Assembly (NCBI GenBank): GCA_026119855.1
Contig: JAOWBW010000382.1
Span: 1,178,001-1,242,000, forward strand
DNA: 64,000 nt
Origin: Campanula takesimana
Lineage: Eukaryota; Streptophyta; Magnoliopsida; Asterales; Campanulaceae
Reading direction: 5' to 3'
Positions within the stretch are counted from its first letter, which is position 1, and each line of letters opens with the position of its first letter. Shown here in pieces: positions 9,772 to 22,494 of this stretch. The position numbers were made by a program, and so were the translations under genes. The notes beneath the pieces are model-generated. The model ran no database searches. It had not been told where the DNA came from and saw only the letters and a program-made list of their open reading frames with translations.

Positions 9772-11741
9772 TTGTACCTGTCTTTGAACAATTTTCCTTT
9801 TGTCTTTGTCTTATTTTTGCAAAACAATATGTCATGAAAACTTGTTGCTTTATTGAGTTTAAACCCCTTGTAAATTCGTTTTACGCCTAGCTTGGGTCTC
9901 GTGAAGACTTATGCTTTCGATGTTGTGACCCGGAACGTGTTTAGACTCAGTTATGTGCAACTGGGACATACCTTGACAGGGTTTGACAAGTGAAAGTGAG
10001 TCTCACTTGCAGGCAGTTTGGTATGGGCTGCTGACACGAAAATTTTCACAAGGATAATCCATCCGCACGGTTGACACAGAAGGTTGACCCTTTTGACCAA
10101 ATTTTCTGGGTGTTCCAAGGGAATTTTGACAGATGAGAAGGTTTATTTGACTTAGACTGTTTTACTCAAAGCATGACTTTTCGTCGGTCCTTCCATTGCG
10201 CGATTACGGCTAGTCAGCCCCAGTGTAACGTCTTGCCGGAGACTAATCCTCGGTTTTCTCGACCGTGGTTTGGCAGCCCCAATGTTTTACCTTTCTGGGA
10301 ATCACTCTTCGGGTTCCTCTCCCTTGATTGTCCAACCATAGCACTTTCCTTCTTTCCAAGTTTTCTCCACCCTCCCTCTTTAAGAGTGGCCTAGTTGACT
10401 CTTGACATGGACAGAAGCAAAGTTAACTTTGACACAGACAAAGAGCATATCACATTTGCTCACACGAGTAGACACATATAGGCTTTTATGGGAGTGAGTC
10501 CCTTTTCTGAGAGAAGGAGCCTATGGACAGAAATTCACGTGTTTGGCTCTTTCCTAAGATGTGGAAAAGAAGACTTGTTGAGGCATTCGGAATCAACCTC
10601 AATTAATGTAATCAAGATGTTTGCTTGAGCGGATCTTGATTAGTATTTAGGTCCAAAATTCAAGTAATTAGCCTTAGTGTGCATAACTGTCATGACCCGT
10701 TGGGATTAAAATTCGATCAATGGCAAGATCGGGAGGAGAAAAGTGTTTATGGGAGGATTGGTCATTATCTGGGGAATTGGTCATTGATGAGACCGGGGAA
10801 AGAGAACCGGGTCCTCTGGGAGGACCAAGGTTTGGGGGGATTCATTTCGTGTTATGACCGGACCCGAAGGTTGCCTACGTTCCCCTCAATGTGAGGAGCT
10901 CAGGTCGTCGTAGTTCGGCTCTTGGGCCACTTTGGCCGGGGTCGGCATCTCAGAGGACTTCGTTGCTGACTTTGCCTTGGGTGAACTCTTTGAGATGGGC
11001 CCCTTTGGGCGTACCCCTTTTGATATCGACGGGCTCTTTGTGCAAGCGTTTTTTTTTTTTTTTTTTTTCATCCTCTCTTTGATTTTGACAATTCGGGGAG
11101 TCTGTATGTGCACTTATGGCTGAACTTTGGTTGCTGAGCAACAACGTCCTCGTCTTTTCATTGTCTTGGGATGCTTTTAATGTGCATCGGGGGTTTGCCT
11201 CAAAAAGGTGTCTTGGGTCGTATATCGGGTAGTGTATGTGGGAAGATTTGCCATTGATGGTCTCCTTCATGCCAACGGGTCACAACATTCATTCATCTTA
11301 AGATTAATTATTGGAATTTAGTCCCTTTTACGTTTAGATCCGTTCGTCCCTTTATGAGTCGTTGTTGACTTCTATGTTTCGGGGAATCAACTCATCATAT
11401 CGGGGATATAACAATCATTTGGAAACATTAATGGGAGTGATTCCGAGAGTTAGTGTAGTTTTCAAATAATGCCTCAAGTCTAGGGAGAATAGAAGTAAAA
11501 GACAATTCATTTCACGGAAGACTCGATTTTTTACAACTTGGACTTGACCATTGACTCAACCATCGCCACATTGTGACTTTTTACATACATTGGCTTCGCA
11601 GGGCCTTTTGGGAAAGCTAAAAGGAAAAAAAAAGACAAAAGTCTATATCCACTACGGATTTAGGAGACTCTCTAGAACACAAATACTAGGCCACTCCCAA
11701 CGACTTCTTCCTTCCTCATTTCTTCTCCTTGTGTCCCTGGC
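9772..11741. other. Element B internal region without coding signal
   Basis: This stretch lies between the antisense PMD gene and gag. It has AT-rich sequence just after the PMD stop that could serve as its 3' end, a foldback module at 10874, a T20 tract near 11050, and a stretch (10500-10600, 11240-11500) resembling 57590-59040 of element C. No protease, RT or integrase motif was found on either strand. Confidence 0.65.
10874..10922 (-). other. Foldback module copy 2
   Basis: GCCTACGT and CGTAGTTCGG flank an inner CCTCA-ATG-TGAGG stem. It has the same orientation as the copy at 5463 and the same relative position as the copy at 57853 in element C. Confidence 0.7.
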
Positions 11742-12511
11742 TTAGACCCACTTGTCCCCTTGCTTGGTGATGATGCCCTCATCGATGAGTGCTTGGATCC
11801 TGTCCTTTAGGGCGTCGCACGCCCCAGTGGAGTGTCCTACCCCTTGATGGTAGCGGCAAAATTGAGTTTCATCGGACCGCTGGCTGGGATGTTCGGATGA
11901 AATCACGCTTGGGTCAAGCAAAGTGATTTTCCCCTCTTTGAGCAATTGATCAAGTAGTGAGGTTCTTGGGGTTCCCAATTCACGGAAAAGACGGTATGGT
12001 GCGGCCCTTTGGCGGTGAGAAGGTTTAGGAGCTATGGGGTGAGGCCGGCTATTTCTTGGTAGTGGGCTTCCGCTTGGGGTATGCTTTTGGGGAGGCAGAC
12101 TCCCTAGGCATCCCAGGGTCGTTTGGGCGGGCTCGATGGGGGGATTCTTCAAGCGTGGATGATTTTTGAGATAGGTTCGGATATCTAGGATTGCTTCCAC
12201 CACTGTGTGCATGCAGGCTTGGATGTCCTCATGTCTTCCTGCTGAATGCGGCTCTGTGAGTTCATTTCCTCCCTCACGCTTTTCCTTTCTTGGTGCCAAT
12301 CATTCTCACGGTCTTTCAAAAGCTCACGAAGACATGGGTGCACCATTTTGACCCACATCTTTTGTATTTCTTCCTCCAAATCTGGGGCTGGCTTTTCTTG
12401 CATCCTAGCCACGATTCCCAATAGACGACCCTGGTCGTATTCCAGTCTCCTCACCATTTGTTGTAGGGCACTCATGACCCTTTCGATGCTTTCAAAGCGG
12501 GCTTCCATCAC
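11742..12511 (-). pseudogene. Element B gag (short, frameshifted)
   Basis: Two overlapping minus-strand frames (12511-12185 and 12299-11742) make one gag-like protein with a frameshift near 12210-12240. The N-terminal part is coiled-coil-like (ALQQMVRRLEYDQGRL, LEEEIQKMW). The C-terminal part has a C-x2-H-x4-H-x4-C knuckle, CRYHQGVGHSTGAC, followed by DALKDRIQALIDEGII, a string typical of Tat/Ogre gag. The central retrotransposon-gag block seen in elements D, E and G is missing, so the protein is shorter than usual. It would have to be complemented by another element for packaging. Confidence 0.75.
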
Positions 12512-14326
12512 TCCCTATGATTCACAAGACCGACAAACTGTAAGGGCACCGTGGAAGGATTTTTCGGGAAGTCATGCTTCAGAGTAAAACAAAACTCGAC
12601 ACACAAGGGACACTGACTCGAAGGGGGTAACAAGTTTGACTCTTCTTTAGGGGGAAGAAACCCAAGCCAAGCGTTTTGATGAATTTAGCAATTCTCTTTT
12701 CCCTTTTTTTTTTTTTAAAAAAAAAAAATAAATCATTTATTCCTTGGATTATCTCGGCCGGTTTTGTCACATAAACAAACGTTAGTGCATAATTCAAGGG
12801 CCCAACCTTCATTTTTCTCAAGGCATGTCTTATTCCTAATTGTTTGGAAAAGATCGCTCTTCTTTTTCGCAACTATTCTAAATCCTGGATCAGTGGAGGC
12901 CATCACTACGCCTATAGACCCCTCGTTTTTCACCTGTATTGCACGCTCCCAAGGACGGACTATCCCGGGCGAGGGTCCTATAGGGCACGCGGCTTCGACC
13001 GATCAAAAGAAGTGAACCTAGGGTCTAGTGCATCGTAAGGTTCCCAATATGCGGGTCATCCTAATCATGGTTAAGCCCCAGTCGGAATCGAGACTTTTCT
13101 CCGAAGGCTACACCGACGTTCCGACATGACCTCATTTTGAATGAGGCGTCTCGATCCTTGACCATGGGCTTAAGTATGATTAAAATAACTCGCTCATTAG
13201 GGCTTAACGACACAGCGTCACCCTATCCTTAGTACATGGCCCTTGCTAATTGCGGGCGTCACTAACACACGAGTTGGAGGCTGGTTAGGCCACGCTTGCA
13301 TTTCATCAAGGAGTCACAACTCGGGCATTAATTTGGCCACAATTAGCTTTGAGCACGTATCAAGGATGTGGTTACATGAACTAGACCAAAAACCAACCAT
13401 AGTCACGGTATTTGTGTGTCACGGACAAGTGTGGTTGACTCGGTTCGGAAGGGAAGGTAGGATGGACCCATGCGCGCATCGAAGGGAACAAGAGCGCCCA
13501 ACGAGCTGCATCGTGGCATCCACCCCGGGTTTAAAGGGTATTTGGAACGTGCACGGTCAAGTGCGCGTAGTGTGAAGTCATTCTATGCTCCTTTTTTGAG
13601 TAAAAAGAGAGATTTTCAATTCGTTTTTCGATATCATGAGCATGGCATAAGCAAGATATGAACAAGTATGAACAAGCATGAATTGAGCAATCTATACACA
13701 ACAAATCAAAGAATATAAGCAAACAAAGACCAAAACTTGTACATGTACCAAGTTGTGCACAAGAAAGAATTTTGAATCAAACTTTTGCAAAAGAAATATT
13801 TTACATTGAAACCCTTTTATACAAAGCAATTTGTGCACAACGAGGAGACTTAAGGAAACCCTTACAAAAAAAGGGGGTTATGCACGATGAGGTTTTGGAA
13901 ACCAGTTTATTGACGAAAGATCATGCATAACTAAGTTTTATTACCTTTTAAAACCAAGTTTTGGCCAAAAGAATGAAGGTAATGTGCACAAGTAAGACTG
14001 TAAATTTGGAACTGGACAAGCAGAAGCAGAGGGGGCACCCAGAATGTTGAAGCCTTGCACCAAACTGTTAATTGGCAACATTTTGGTCTCTACCCAAAGT
14101 AGCCGTACGGCTAAAGCAAGAGGGTGAAGATTTTTTTCTCAGTTTCTCCAACTTCTGATCATCAAGCCCCAGTTTATTGTGTTTCCAGAACGCATGTACT
14201 CAAAACAGTTCAAACAGAAACAGCAAACACACACAAATATGCAAGAAGTCAACTAACGGGAACGGGAGTTTGACCCACACAAGAATGCCCCCGAACCTTC
14301 TAGAAAGAAGTCCGAAAGCACTCTAC
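12512..14326 (-). other. Element B leader
   Basis: Untranslated leader between primer site and gag. The part around 12885-13010 is the reverse complement of a similar leader segment in element D (about 61905-62030), which supports opposite orientations of related elements. It includes a T/A-homopolymer patch (12700-12730), a CCTCATT/AATGAGG foldback near 13120-13150 and one AGCCGTACGGCT palindrome (14101-14112). Confidence 0.65.
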
Positions 14327-14344
14327 TCCCTAGCAGAGTCACCA
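14327..14344 (-). other. Element B primer binding site
   Basis: The minus strand reads TGGTGACTCTGCTAGGGA one base inside the LTR. It is a two-base variant of the TGGCGACTCTGCTGGGG site used by elements D and E. Ogre/Tat elements are reported to use an Arg tRNA; the tRNA identity was not checked here. Confidence 0.8.
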
Positions 14345-14345
14345 C

Positions 14346-15854
14346 TGTAAGGATCCCGTCCTCGGGGGTGAAACACGCGAGGTTCGCACGAGGACAAAAT
14401 GCCAAACACGGGAACCGGTCAAATTTAACGGAGTCGCCACATTTTGTTAATTTTAAACCCAACAAAATGACAAAGGTTTGAGTTCAAAGTTTCGGAGGTC
14501 AGGTTACATTTTGGGAGGAGTTTTTACGTCCTCTCAAGTTGCCTCGGACAAAGCCGAGTCTCCCTAAGTTAGTTAAAATGTGCATGTGTGTGTGTGTGTG
14601 TATTTAACGGAAAACATTCTGTTATTGATTTTATTTGAGAAACTCGGCTGAAAAGGGGGCCTTGAGTGATAAGATAAAAGTCAGAGGGCAAAACAGACAA
14701 TTTTGCCTTTCTACCTAAAGTAGCCGTACGGCTGGAGGAGGCGATCCTGGGGTTTTACAGTTTGCTCATGAACAGTCCAGTTCAGAACAGAAACATGGTA
14801 TTCTGTCTGAAGCTGGACAAACTGTTTGTGATCCCAGTTTGCAAGAAATCATTTTACAAGTTTTATAACATCATTCCTATGCTAAATGATCATCACTTGG
14901 TCCCCAAAGACAAATATTTGGGTGTGATCATGAGCAATCATAGGAGAAAATCAAGAAAGTTGATGAATGTCCCCTTTGGACCAAAGTTGGTCATTTGGTG
15001 AATAAAGATTGGAACTTTATCATCAAGATGACATCTTATGACTTAAAATCCTTCCAAGAGTCAAAATAACACATAAAGATTGGATCTTTATGACCCAAAA
15101 GTGGGATTTTGAGGCTAAATCAAAGAGGAAAATGATGGACACTAAGGTTCCACCATCCTCATGATCATCATGGCCAAACAAGCACAACATTTAAATAAAT
15201 AAAGAATATAAATGACAATCAACAAGTCTATGAGTGTCTAGGTTTAGAACCTCTTCCATACAAGGTATGGAGGGAACCTTTGAGCTTCTCATAGCTTGGA
15301 CAAGATAGTAATGTAATAGATAGATATATATATAGTGCTTGATAATGGACAAGTCTTGCAAGAAACAAAAGGTGCTTGAAATGGACAAGTCTTTGCATGA
15401 ATGAATAGTAAATACATGTATAACCAAGATACAAGAAAGAAAATAGGAGTAAGATGAAGAGAAAGGAGGGGGGAGGTGGCTTTACCTATGATGGTTAAGG
15501 CCAATCTTCCTTTCTTCTCTCGTTTTTTGTATGTGATCACTCTCACTCTTTCTCTGTGGCAATTCCAGCAAAGTGACCTTTCTAATGTGTCTTTGTCCCC
15601 CCCTGAAATGATTAGCAAGGGGTTCTATTTATAAGGACTGAGGGCGCCCAAACCAGCCGTACGGCTAGGCCCCTCTAGTTCCCAAATCATCCGTACGGCT
15701 CAGCCTGGCGAGCTTCTGGATTTTTCCGATTTTATACCAGAGTAGTCCTGAAATTTATAGTTTATCCTAGGGAGGTCCTGGCCTATCAGTTTATCCCTGA
15801 AACGGTGCTAAGGCTACCTCTAAGATAGGTTGGTTTCATATTGGGGTACTTACA
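14346..15854 (-). repeat. Element B 5' LTR (1,509 bp)
   Basis: In the element's sense it starts TGTAAGTACCCC at 15854 and ends GGATCCTTACA at 14346, followed by one base and the primer site. It holds a TATAAATA box (15626-15633), two copies of the AGCCGTACGGCT palindrome and a related ATCCGTACGGCT, and a TG dinucleotide run near 14585. The flanking GGACT (15855-15859) is the expected target duplication. Confidence 0.88.
15626..15633 (-). promoter_or_regulatory. Putative TATA box of element B LTR
   Basis: TATAAATA on the minus strand lies just downstream (in the element's sense) of the GC-rich CGTACG words at 15655-15700. It is assigned from sequence only. Confidence 0.6.
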
Positions 15855-18800
15855 GGACTTGTTGAGCAAGTTCATTTAAGTATGTTGTGTTTTCGTGGTC
15901 TATTTCTTCATTATTTGAATCGTTATTAACTAGTTCATTAGATTCATTATTAGTTAATTCATCATTCATGATGTTTGCAATCTCGGGGTACTCAGAAAGA
16001 TCAATTTTTTCATTAACAAAGAAAGGGAACACACGCTCGGCTATGGCCTCCATGTCCTCTTAGGTGAGGGTATCGGAAACACTCTCGGACTCGAAAGTGA
16101 AAGTGAACAAGTCTTCCTCTGTAACCTTGCGCGGAATGCAACCCATCTTCTTGAACAAGAATTCTTTGGATACCACAGGTCCTTTCGTAGAATACCAGTT
16201 GTTGATCGGCTCAGAGCTTGGCTGGATCTCGCTGATAGTCTCCCTTCTCGTGTCGGTGTCGTAGATGGCATTGACTTGGCACTCATCCATGAGGGCAAGT
16301 TCCCCGAACATAGAGGATAAATCTGTCAATTCTTCCCCTACGGTGATCTCTGTCTCGGACTCTATGGTCACTTTCTTCCCCTACCATTCACAGGGTGACA
16401 TGGGAGTTGGTTCCTTTTCAGACTTCTGGATCTCACAGTCGGCAAAGATCTTAAGGCCGGGCTTTCTGATGCCCTTGCTATTAACCCATGGCTCGGGAAA
16501 GATCATGTACGGAACAGCTTCCCCTTAGCGAACAAAATACCCATTCAACGTCTTGTGGTAAGGCCTTAGATTGGGAATCTCATAATGACGGCCTTCCCTA
16601 TGAGCTCGGGCCTTTTCATTCTTGACGGCTTGCTCGTGTTTGAAGTCATCTTTGGAAGGCTCATATCCCAAACCTAACTTGTTCTTAACAAAAGGAACCT
16701 CAATTGGTTGCATTCTCCCTTGTTGATATTTCCCTAGGCCTAAACCAGGGAAGTAGTTCATGTTCCTCATCATGCGGAGGACATTACGATTGCAGAGGGT
16801 CCATAATCTGTTTCCCCCTTCTTTGTCAATGGCATTGATTGAGACGCCGGAGAGGGTAGAGTCTGCTAAACCATGCTGAATTTGGTGGATGGGTTCCCCC
16901 TTTCTGTGGATAGTGACGTTTTCTGCCATGACGGTTACTATTTTATCCCCATTTCTGAACTTGACACATTGATGGAGAGTCAAAGGTACGGAATTGGAAC
17001 TTTGTATCCACGGTCGGCTCAAAAGAAAATTAAATGAGGAAGGTACATCGAGCACTTGGAACGGGACGGACATGACTATGCTCCCAAACTCAATGTCTAT
17101 TTCCACCATACCCATAACTGTACGGGCAGTGCTGTTGTAACCTCGGATTACTTGAGTAGAAGGCTTCAAATCTGAATTCTTAAGCCCCAGTATGCCCATG
17201 ATTCAGCCAGGCATTAGGTTGGGAGCGAAACCACCGTCAACCAAGACTCTTGAGATAGGTCTCCCCCTTGCTCTAACCTTGAGATAAATGGCCTCATTAT
17301 GGTCGGAACCAAATGGTGGAAGGTCCATGTCGGCAAAGGTGATGACATTGCCGAAATGAATGTGACCTATCATTGCCGTAAGGTCTTCGAGAGTTGTATC
17401 AAGAGAGATCGACGTGTCGTCAAGATTACTGATGACAAGATCTCGGTGCTTCTTTGAGGATGCAATGAGGTCCCAAATGGAGATGTTGGCTTGAGTTTTC
17501 TTGAGTTGAACTAGTAGAGGGTCTTCGGGAGTGTCGCGAGCTTGCGACCTTTGAGAAGAGGTGTTTGGTGCAGAAGTGGAGGGGTTGCTTGCTATGACTC
17601 GTCCGGATCGAGTTAGCATGTTGACGTTCCCATCTTGCTTCTTCTTCCTATTCTCTTGTACTTCCCTCATTACCTCATCGTAAGTCACAACATAACAAGA
17701 ATTATCAATCTTATTTATGGCATTGGAGCCCTCATTCACAATTGGGATTGAATGAGTGGTCTCCTCAAATTCTCCTATCTCTATTACATTGACACCACCC
17801 TCATTAGGAACTATGAATTCCTTCTTGTCCATGAGATCTTGGATGACATTGCGGAGAACGAAGCATTCCTCGGTGGTTTGGCCACTATATTGGTGGTAGC
17901 CACAATGCTTGTGATGAGCATGATTGGCATTGACCGTCTTGGGTTGGTACCCTTGTATGGGTGTGACTTGCCCCTTTGCTTTGAGAACTTCGAAGGCCTC
18001 GGTTTGAGTCATGCCTTGGAGAGGCGTGTAGATGCAGTCATTTTGAGACTTCTTGCCTTGGGGTGGAGGAACCTTTTTGTAATTCCCCTTGTCAGTAGTG
18101 ACGGCATTAACTGAAGCCTCTTTTGAGGAGCTAGAGGCGGCCTTATAACGGAGGGTAGGAGCACTTTTCTTGATTTCCCTGAGCAACTCATCCATTCGGA
18201 TCCCCGCCTCATACATTTGAGAGAAATTGGCATAGCAAGCCCCACTTAGGTGGGTACGGAGATCAATCTTTAGACACTTAAGAAAGATGTCCATTTGCTC
18301 CTTGGTGTTAGGCCTCTCGACAATCTCGGCAAGCTTGTCATTCCACCTTCTTGTGAAGTCAATGAAGGACTCGTTGTCCCTTTGAGTGGTGTCTTCAAGC
18401 TCTTTCTTGGTTGGCCGGTGAGTGGTGTTGCCTTGGTATTGACTCTTGAAGGCCAGCATGGCGGCGTCCCAATCAAGACGGACTGTGAGCGGCAGAGTAG
18501 CATACCAATCCTTTGCCGCCCCCTCGAGAGTAAGAGGGAAACATTGTGCCATAACCTTAGGTGAGACCTTCTTCGGTACCATAGCCCAAATGTAAGTCTC
18601 AATGTGTGCCATGGGACAAGAGTTGCCCTTGAATTTGCTGATGTCGGGCATCTTGAACTTGTCAGGGAGGGAAGCCATTGTGTTCATGAGAATGGATGAC
18701 TGATAGAGGCTTGTATCGGAGCCTTTCCCCAAGTTGAGACCGTTGAAGCGTTGATCTATGTAGGCCATGATTGAATCAACCATCTTGGGCTCATTATTCT

Positions 18801-19107
18801 CGGTGCTCGGTTCCCCCATCTTCTTAGTGCGGGCACTGACATAGGGGCTCTCAAACAAACCCTCGGTCCATTCGGATTCGTCATTGTCTTTCTTGTATTT
18901 ACCCTTGGCGAGCTTGGTGAGCTTTTCTTTCATTAACTCTATTTCAGCCTCGTGGGCCTCCCTTTGGTTGTCGAGGTGGGATTGCCAAATGTCATCTTTG
19001 CTTTGAGCCTCCTTATTAAGAGATGAGACTTATTCTTGGAGAAGTTGGACCATGGTTGAGAGTTTCTCGAGAGTCATGGTGTTGTCGGTGTTAGAGCCGC
19101 CGGCCAT
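15855..19107 (-). pseudogene. Element E gag-protease-G-patch frame with five in-frame stops
   Basis: One continuous minus-strand frame of about 1,084 codons runs from an ATG at 19107-19105 (MAGGSNTDNTMTLEKL) to the B insertion. The domains in order are a coiled-coil N terminus, a retrotransposon-gag block (FPLTLEGAAKDWYATLP, FIDFTRRWNDKL), a knuckle-like CGYHQYSGQTTEEC whose middle His is Gln, QLKKTQANISIWDLI, the protease (RVLVDGG... FLLSRPWI), a G-patch-like segment (NYFPGLGLGKYQQG) and an acidic linker. Stops are at 19030 (TAA), 17203 (TGA), 16525 (TAA), 16381 (TAG) and 16060 (TAA). No frameshift is present over 3.25 kb. Confidence 0.85.
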
Positions 19108-20176
19108 TGATGCTGTCGAAGCTGTTGGAGTGATCTCTTCACGAACTAACCGATTCGCTGAATCCCGGTAGACACGGTAAGTACCAATTAAACCTATATT
19201 GCAGAAGAGGCCCTTGTCAGTCTTGAGTACACTTTCGGTCCATGAAGAGGCTTAGAACACACAGTGGGCACACGACTTAAACCATATAAAGAAAAGACTT
19301 TTTTATATAAGTCGGAGGGATGGGGTCCCTTTTGAGTTTCTAAGAAAATAATGGAATCGTCACACTAGTATATAGACCATCTCGCGGTCCCATATACTCA
19401 TCGGATTCCATCACGCTTGTGAATCCTACACATGTTAGGATTAAACTAAATTAATGTAGTAAAGCATACATGCGGGGACGGATTTTTATTTGTCCATAAT
19501 AACCACTTGGCATGTATGATTTGAAGACATTATTTTAGGGAAATCTCAGCATATGAAAACCGACATTAGTCACGGAGTGTTAGACCCTAACTAGAATTGT
19601 GTTGGCTTGTGCTCGGCTAAATGAGAGGCTTAAAGGTCACCCCCGGCATGTAGTCGTGAACTACACCACGGGCTGAGGTTTACCTCTTCGAAAGAGTCAA
19701 GGTCTGGTGGAGCTTGAAACTTCCTATGACGGGCCTCGATGGGTTTGGGGTTATGAACTTGTGCGACTCGATAGTGAGCAATTTATAGGAATTCGTGCAC
19801 GTAGTATGAGGTCTAACACGTGACAAAACATTTTTATTGTTTTTTTTTATGAAAGAAAAGCAAATAAGCACATAATTACAACTTTCGAATCACCCGTGTG
19901 ACCGATAAAAAAAAACGCGAAAGTAAAACAGTCCAAAAGGCCAGATTAGGCCTGATGCAGGAAACTGTGCCCACTCCCCATCAAATCTGCTCTGTTCAGA
20001 AACCTTTTCTTGTCCTGGAAACCTACCCAGAAGCGCGCGCCTCTGGATGGTGATGTTGGAAGCGCGCGCATGGCGCAATGTCTGTGGGAGGCGCCCGTTT
20101 CTGGACAAACCTGTCAAAATGTCAGACTTTGGACCCAGGGGATTGCCCTGGTCCTGAATGTATTGTAACCCCTGCA
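19108..20176 (-). other. Element E leader, gag-proximal half
   Basis: Non-coding leader between gag and the F insertion. It contains a T-rich patch near 19835 and three GC-rich words (GCGCGCGCCTC type) at 20034-20095. The other half of this leader lies at 28162-28349 and carries another set of such words at 28206-28280. Confidence 0.6.
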
Positions 20177-20181
20177 GAAAT
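20177..20181. other. Target site duplication of element F (left copy)
   Basis: GAAAT at 20177-20181 is repeated at 28157-28161, immediately outside the two F LTRs. This confirms insertion into the leader of element E. Confidence 0.85.
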
Positions 20182-22338
20182 TTTAACGACCCCAAAACCC
20201 ATCCCAATTTATTTTATATTTTTGGGGATTTTAATTTGACATTATGTGTGCATTTTATGTGTTGCATCATATTTTATGATTTGCACATCTTACTTGATTA
20301 ATTGTGTTATTTATTTGGTTGGGTGTAATAATGGTTAAAGGAGTTAAATGATTAAGTTGAAACCTTAGGGTCCTTATTGGAAATATAAGTTCAGGGGTTT
20401 ATTTGTTCAAATGGAAAGTTGAGTGATCAAAGTATAATTTTGGGGCAAAAGATCTTTTATAAGCTCATGCTTATCTCTCTCTCAGCCGATTCACACACAC
20501 ACACTGAAATTTAACTTTCCCCAAATTTACTCTCTTTGTGTTCGTGGAAGAAAAGGTAAACTTTATTTCTATTTGATTTTATCTCCTTTTAATTACTTCT
20601 CCATTTTAAAAACTAATTATATAAAATGATCAGGGCGTTGAGTAGGTCATTTCTACCCCATCAAATATTATTTTCTCGATACTTTTTCGGAAATAGGTAA
20701 GTTACCAATCCCCCTTTAAATGTTAAAATGGTCATATACGTTATAATTGATACTTGTGATTGTTATTTCTGTGATTTGGATAATATTTGTGATACTTGTA
20801 ATTTTGGGAAAAAGGGAGTATTTGGAAAGTTGGTTTTGAATGGTAAGGGAAGTATAAGTATGTTTCTTGGGTTCTTTTGGTTAAGGTGTATGTAAGAAGT
20901 ATAAGTGTGTTAATACTTTTGGAACGGTGAAACGAAGGGAGTATAATTTATTCAAGTTTTGGCCTGCGAGGTGTGTTGGGCGGCCGCTCAAATCGGGCGT
21001 GCGGCCGCACACTTATCTGGAAAGTTTTTGTCTTGGAACAGGGCATTTTAGGCGGCCGCACAGGCTGGTGTGGGCGACCGCCTAGGGCTGCTGAAAAGTT
21101 TGAGTTGTTTGAATCCAAATGATTTAGAGTTCAATTTTGGTCTAGGTCTTAGGTGATATCCTAGAGTACCTAGAGAGTTGTTGTGGAACATTCGAGTATT
21201 GGAAACGGTTCCTTTATGAACATATGTGTTGTGGAATTGAACTAAATATTAATTGGATATTGTTGAACATCTCTTGATGTGGTATGGATTGGTTCATCTT
21301 TGTGATGTGTTTGGCTTGGTTCCCTACTTTGGAATCATTGCCCCCGGTTGTTGTTTAAGCAAGTATTCATTACTATGCTCGTGTTTAAAGTCCAGCTGGT
21401 ACTTGTTGTTGAGTCAGGCTGTGGGAGAATTATAGTGGCACAAGTTAAGTTCACTATAAGGTTTTCCATTGGTACCTTGAGTCAGGTAGTGGGAGAATTA
21501 TAGTGGCACACGAGCCAAGTTCACTATAAGGTTTTCCACTGTTGCCTTTTCTGTTTTCCCCAGTCCAGATTGGCCTTAGATGGGATGAATCGCTCCCTTG
21601 CGTGAGCCTTGGATTATGACTTTGTGTCATATTTCCCCCCGTTGTTACTTTGGTTCTTATGGTTATGGTTGGTTTTCGTGATCCCGGCTTCAGCTCTTTG
21701 ATGCTTCTCAGTTGATACCTCTCAGATGGTTATATGTTTGATTCGAGAACCTTGGCTCAGTATCCACTTATGAGTGTTTATTTCTGCCTTATGTGTGGTG
21801 TGATGAGTTGGCTTTGCCTCTCATGTTATGTGCTAAATGAATGTTTATTGACATTGTTCAATTACGAGTATCATTTCAGCATGTAACGTAGTTGAATTTT
21901 AGTAGCTTACTGAGATTCATTCCCACCCCTTATTTGTTTACTGTTTTAGATAAAGGCGAGTCCAGGGGATAGGCCACTTCACAAGGAGGATGTTGGGTTG
22001 ATAATCCATTTTGGAAAGTAAGTGTGGTTTAAAGGTTACATTATATAAATGTATAACCTTTGGGGTAGTGTACCCGAGACTTTATCCGTGTATCACTTAT
22101 TTTTTTAAAGTGTTGTAATTGTACATTTGTATAAGAGTGTGTAAGCCTTCGGGCTAAGTACTTTCGTTTGTGAAAAAGTTTGTTTGAAAGTTAAATGGAA
22201 GTCTTTGAACTTCGAGTGTGGATATTGTTAAACTTTATGTAAGTATATTTCGAAAAATTTTCTAAAAGTGTTTTATGACGTCTTCCATTCGTGTCCCGAG
22301 CATGGGGCCAATTAGGACCACGGGTCTGGGGCGCGACA
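20182..22338 (+). repeat. Element F 5' LTR
   Basis: It starts TTTAACGACCCC, where the 3' copy has TGTAACG, and ends GGCGCGACA before the primer site. It contains four GC-rich words around 20984-21090 (GCGGCCGC three times and a GCGACCGC variant), a doubled block ending CACTATAAGGTTTTCCA near 21460/21530 and a 12-residue-type low-complexity AT core. Only scattered differences from the 3' copy are visible. Confidence 0.92.
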
Positions 22339-22340
22339 GT

Positions 22341-22352
22341 TGGTATCAGAGC
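22341..22352 (+). other. Element F primer binding site
   Basis: TGGTATCAGAGC lies two bases after the 5' LTR. It is the same initiator Met-tRNA complementary site as in element A. Confidence 0.92.
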
Positions 22353-22494
22353 TAGGTTGTAGATGGTCTAGAATGACTAAGTGACCTAGGAGGGTAGTTG
22401 TGTATAGGGTGAGTAACGTTGAGAGTCTTATGCAGGAACTTATTGAAAATGGTTGGGACAGAAAGAGATCAGTCAGGACCTTCAAGGCAAGGGA

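Larger units (their letters stand above)
5288..15854 (-). mobile_element. Element B: non-autonomous Tat/Ogre-like LTR element with gag and an antisense mobile-domain gene
   Basis: A minus-strand element: 5' LTR 14346-15854, primer site 14327-14344, long leader, a short gag (11742-12511), no recognisable protease, RT or integrase, then an opposite-strand plant mobile domain gene (7160-9771), tandem arrays (5569-6793), a short purine tract and 54 bp of the 3' LTR (5288-5341). The rest of the 3' LTR is displaced beyond the window by element A. The layout fits large non-autonomous (TR-GAG/LARD-type) plant elements. B itself interrupts element E, whose gag-PR reading frame stops exactly at 15855. 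Confidence 0.82.

Noticed and set aside
10886..11113. A 75-codon lysine/serine-rich minus-strand frame in element B
   Set aside because: It is driven by a T20 tract (poly-Lys) and runs into the foldback module; no domain is seen.
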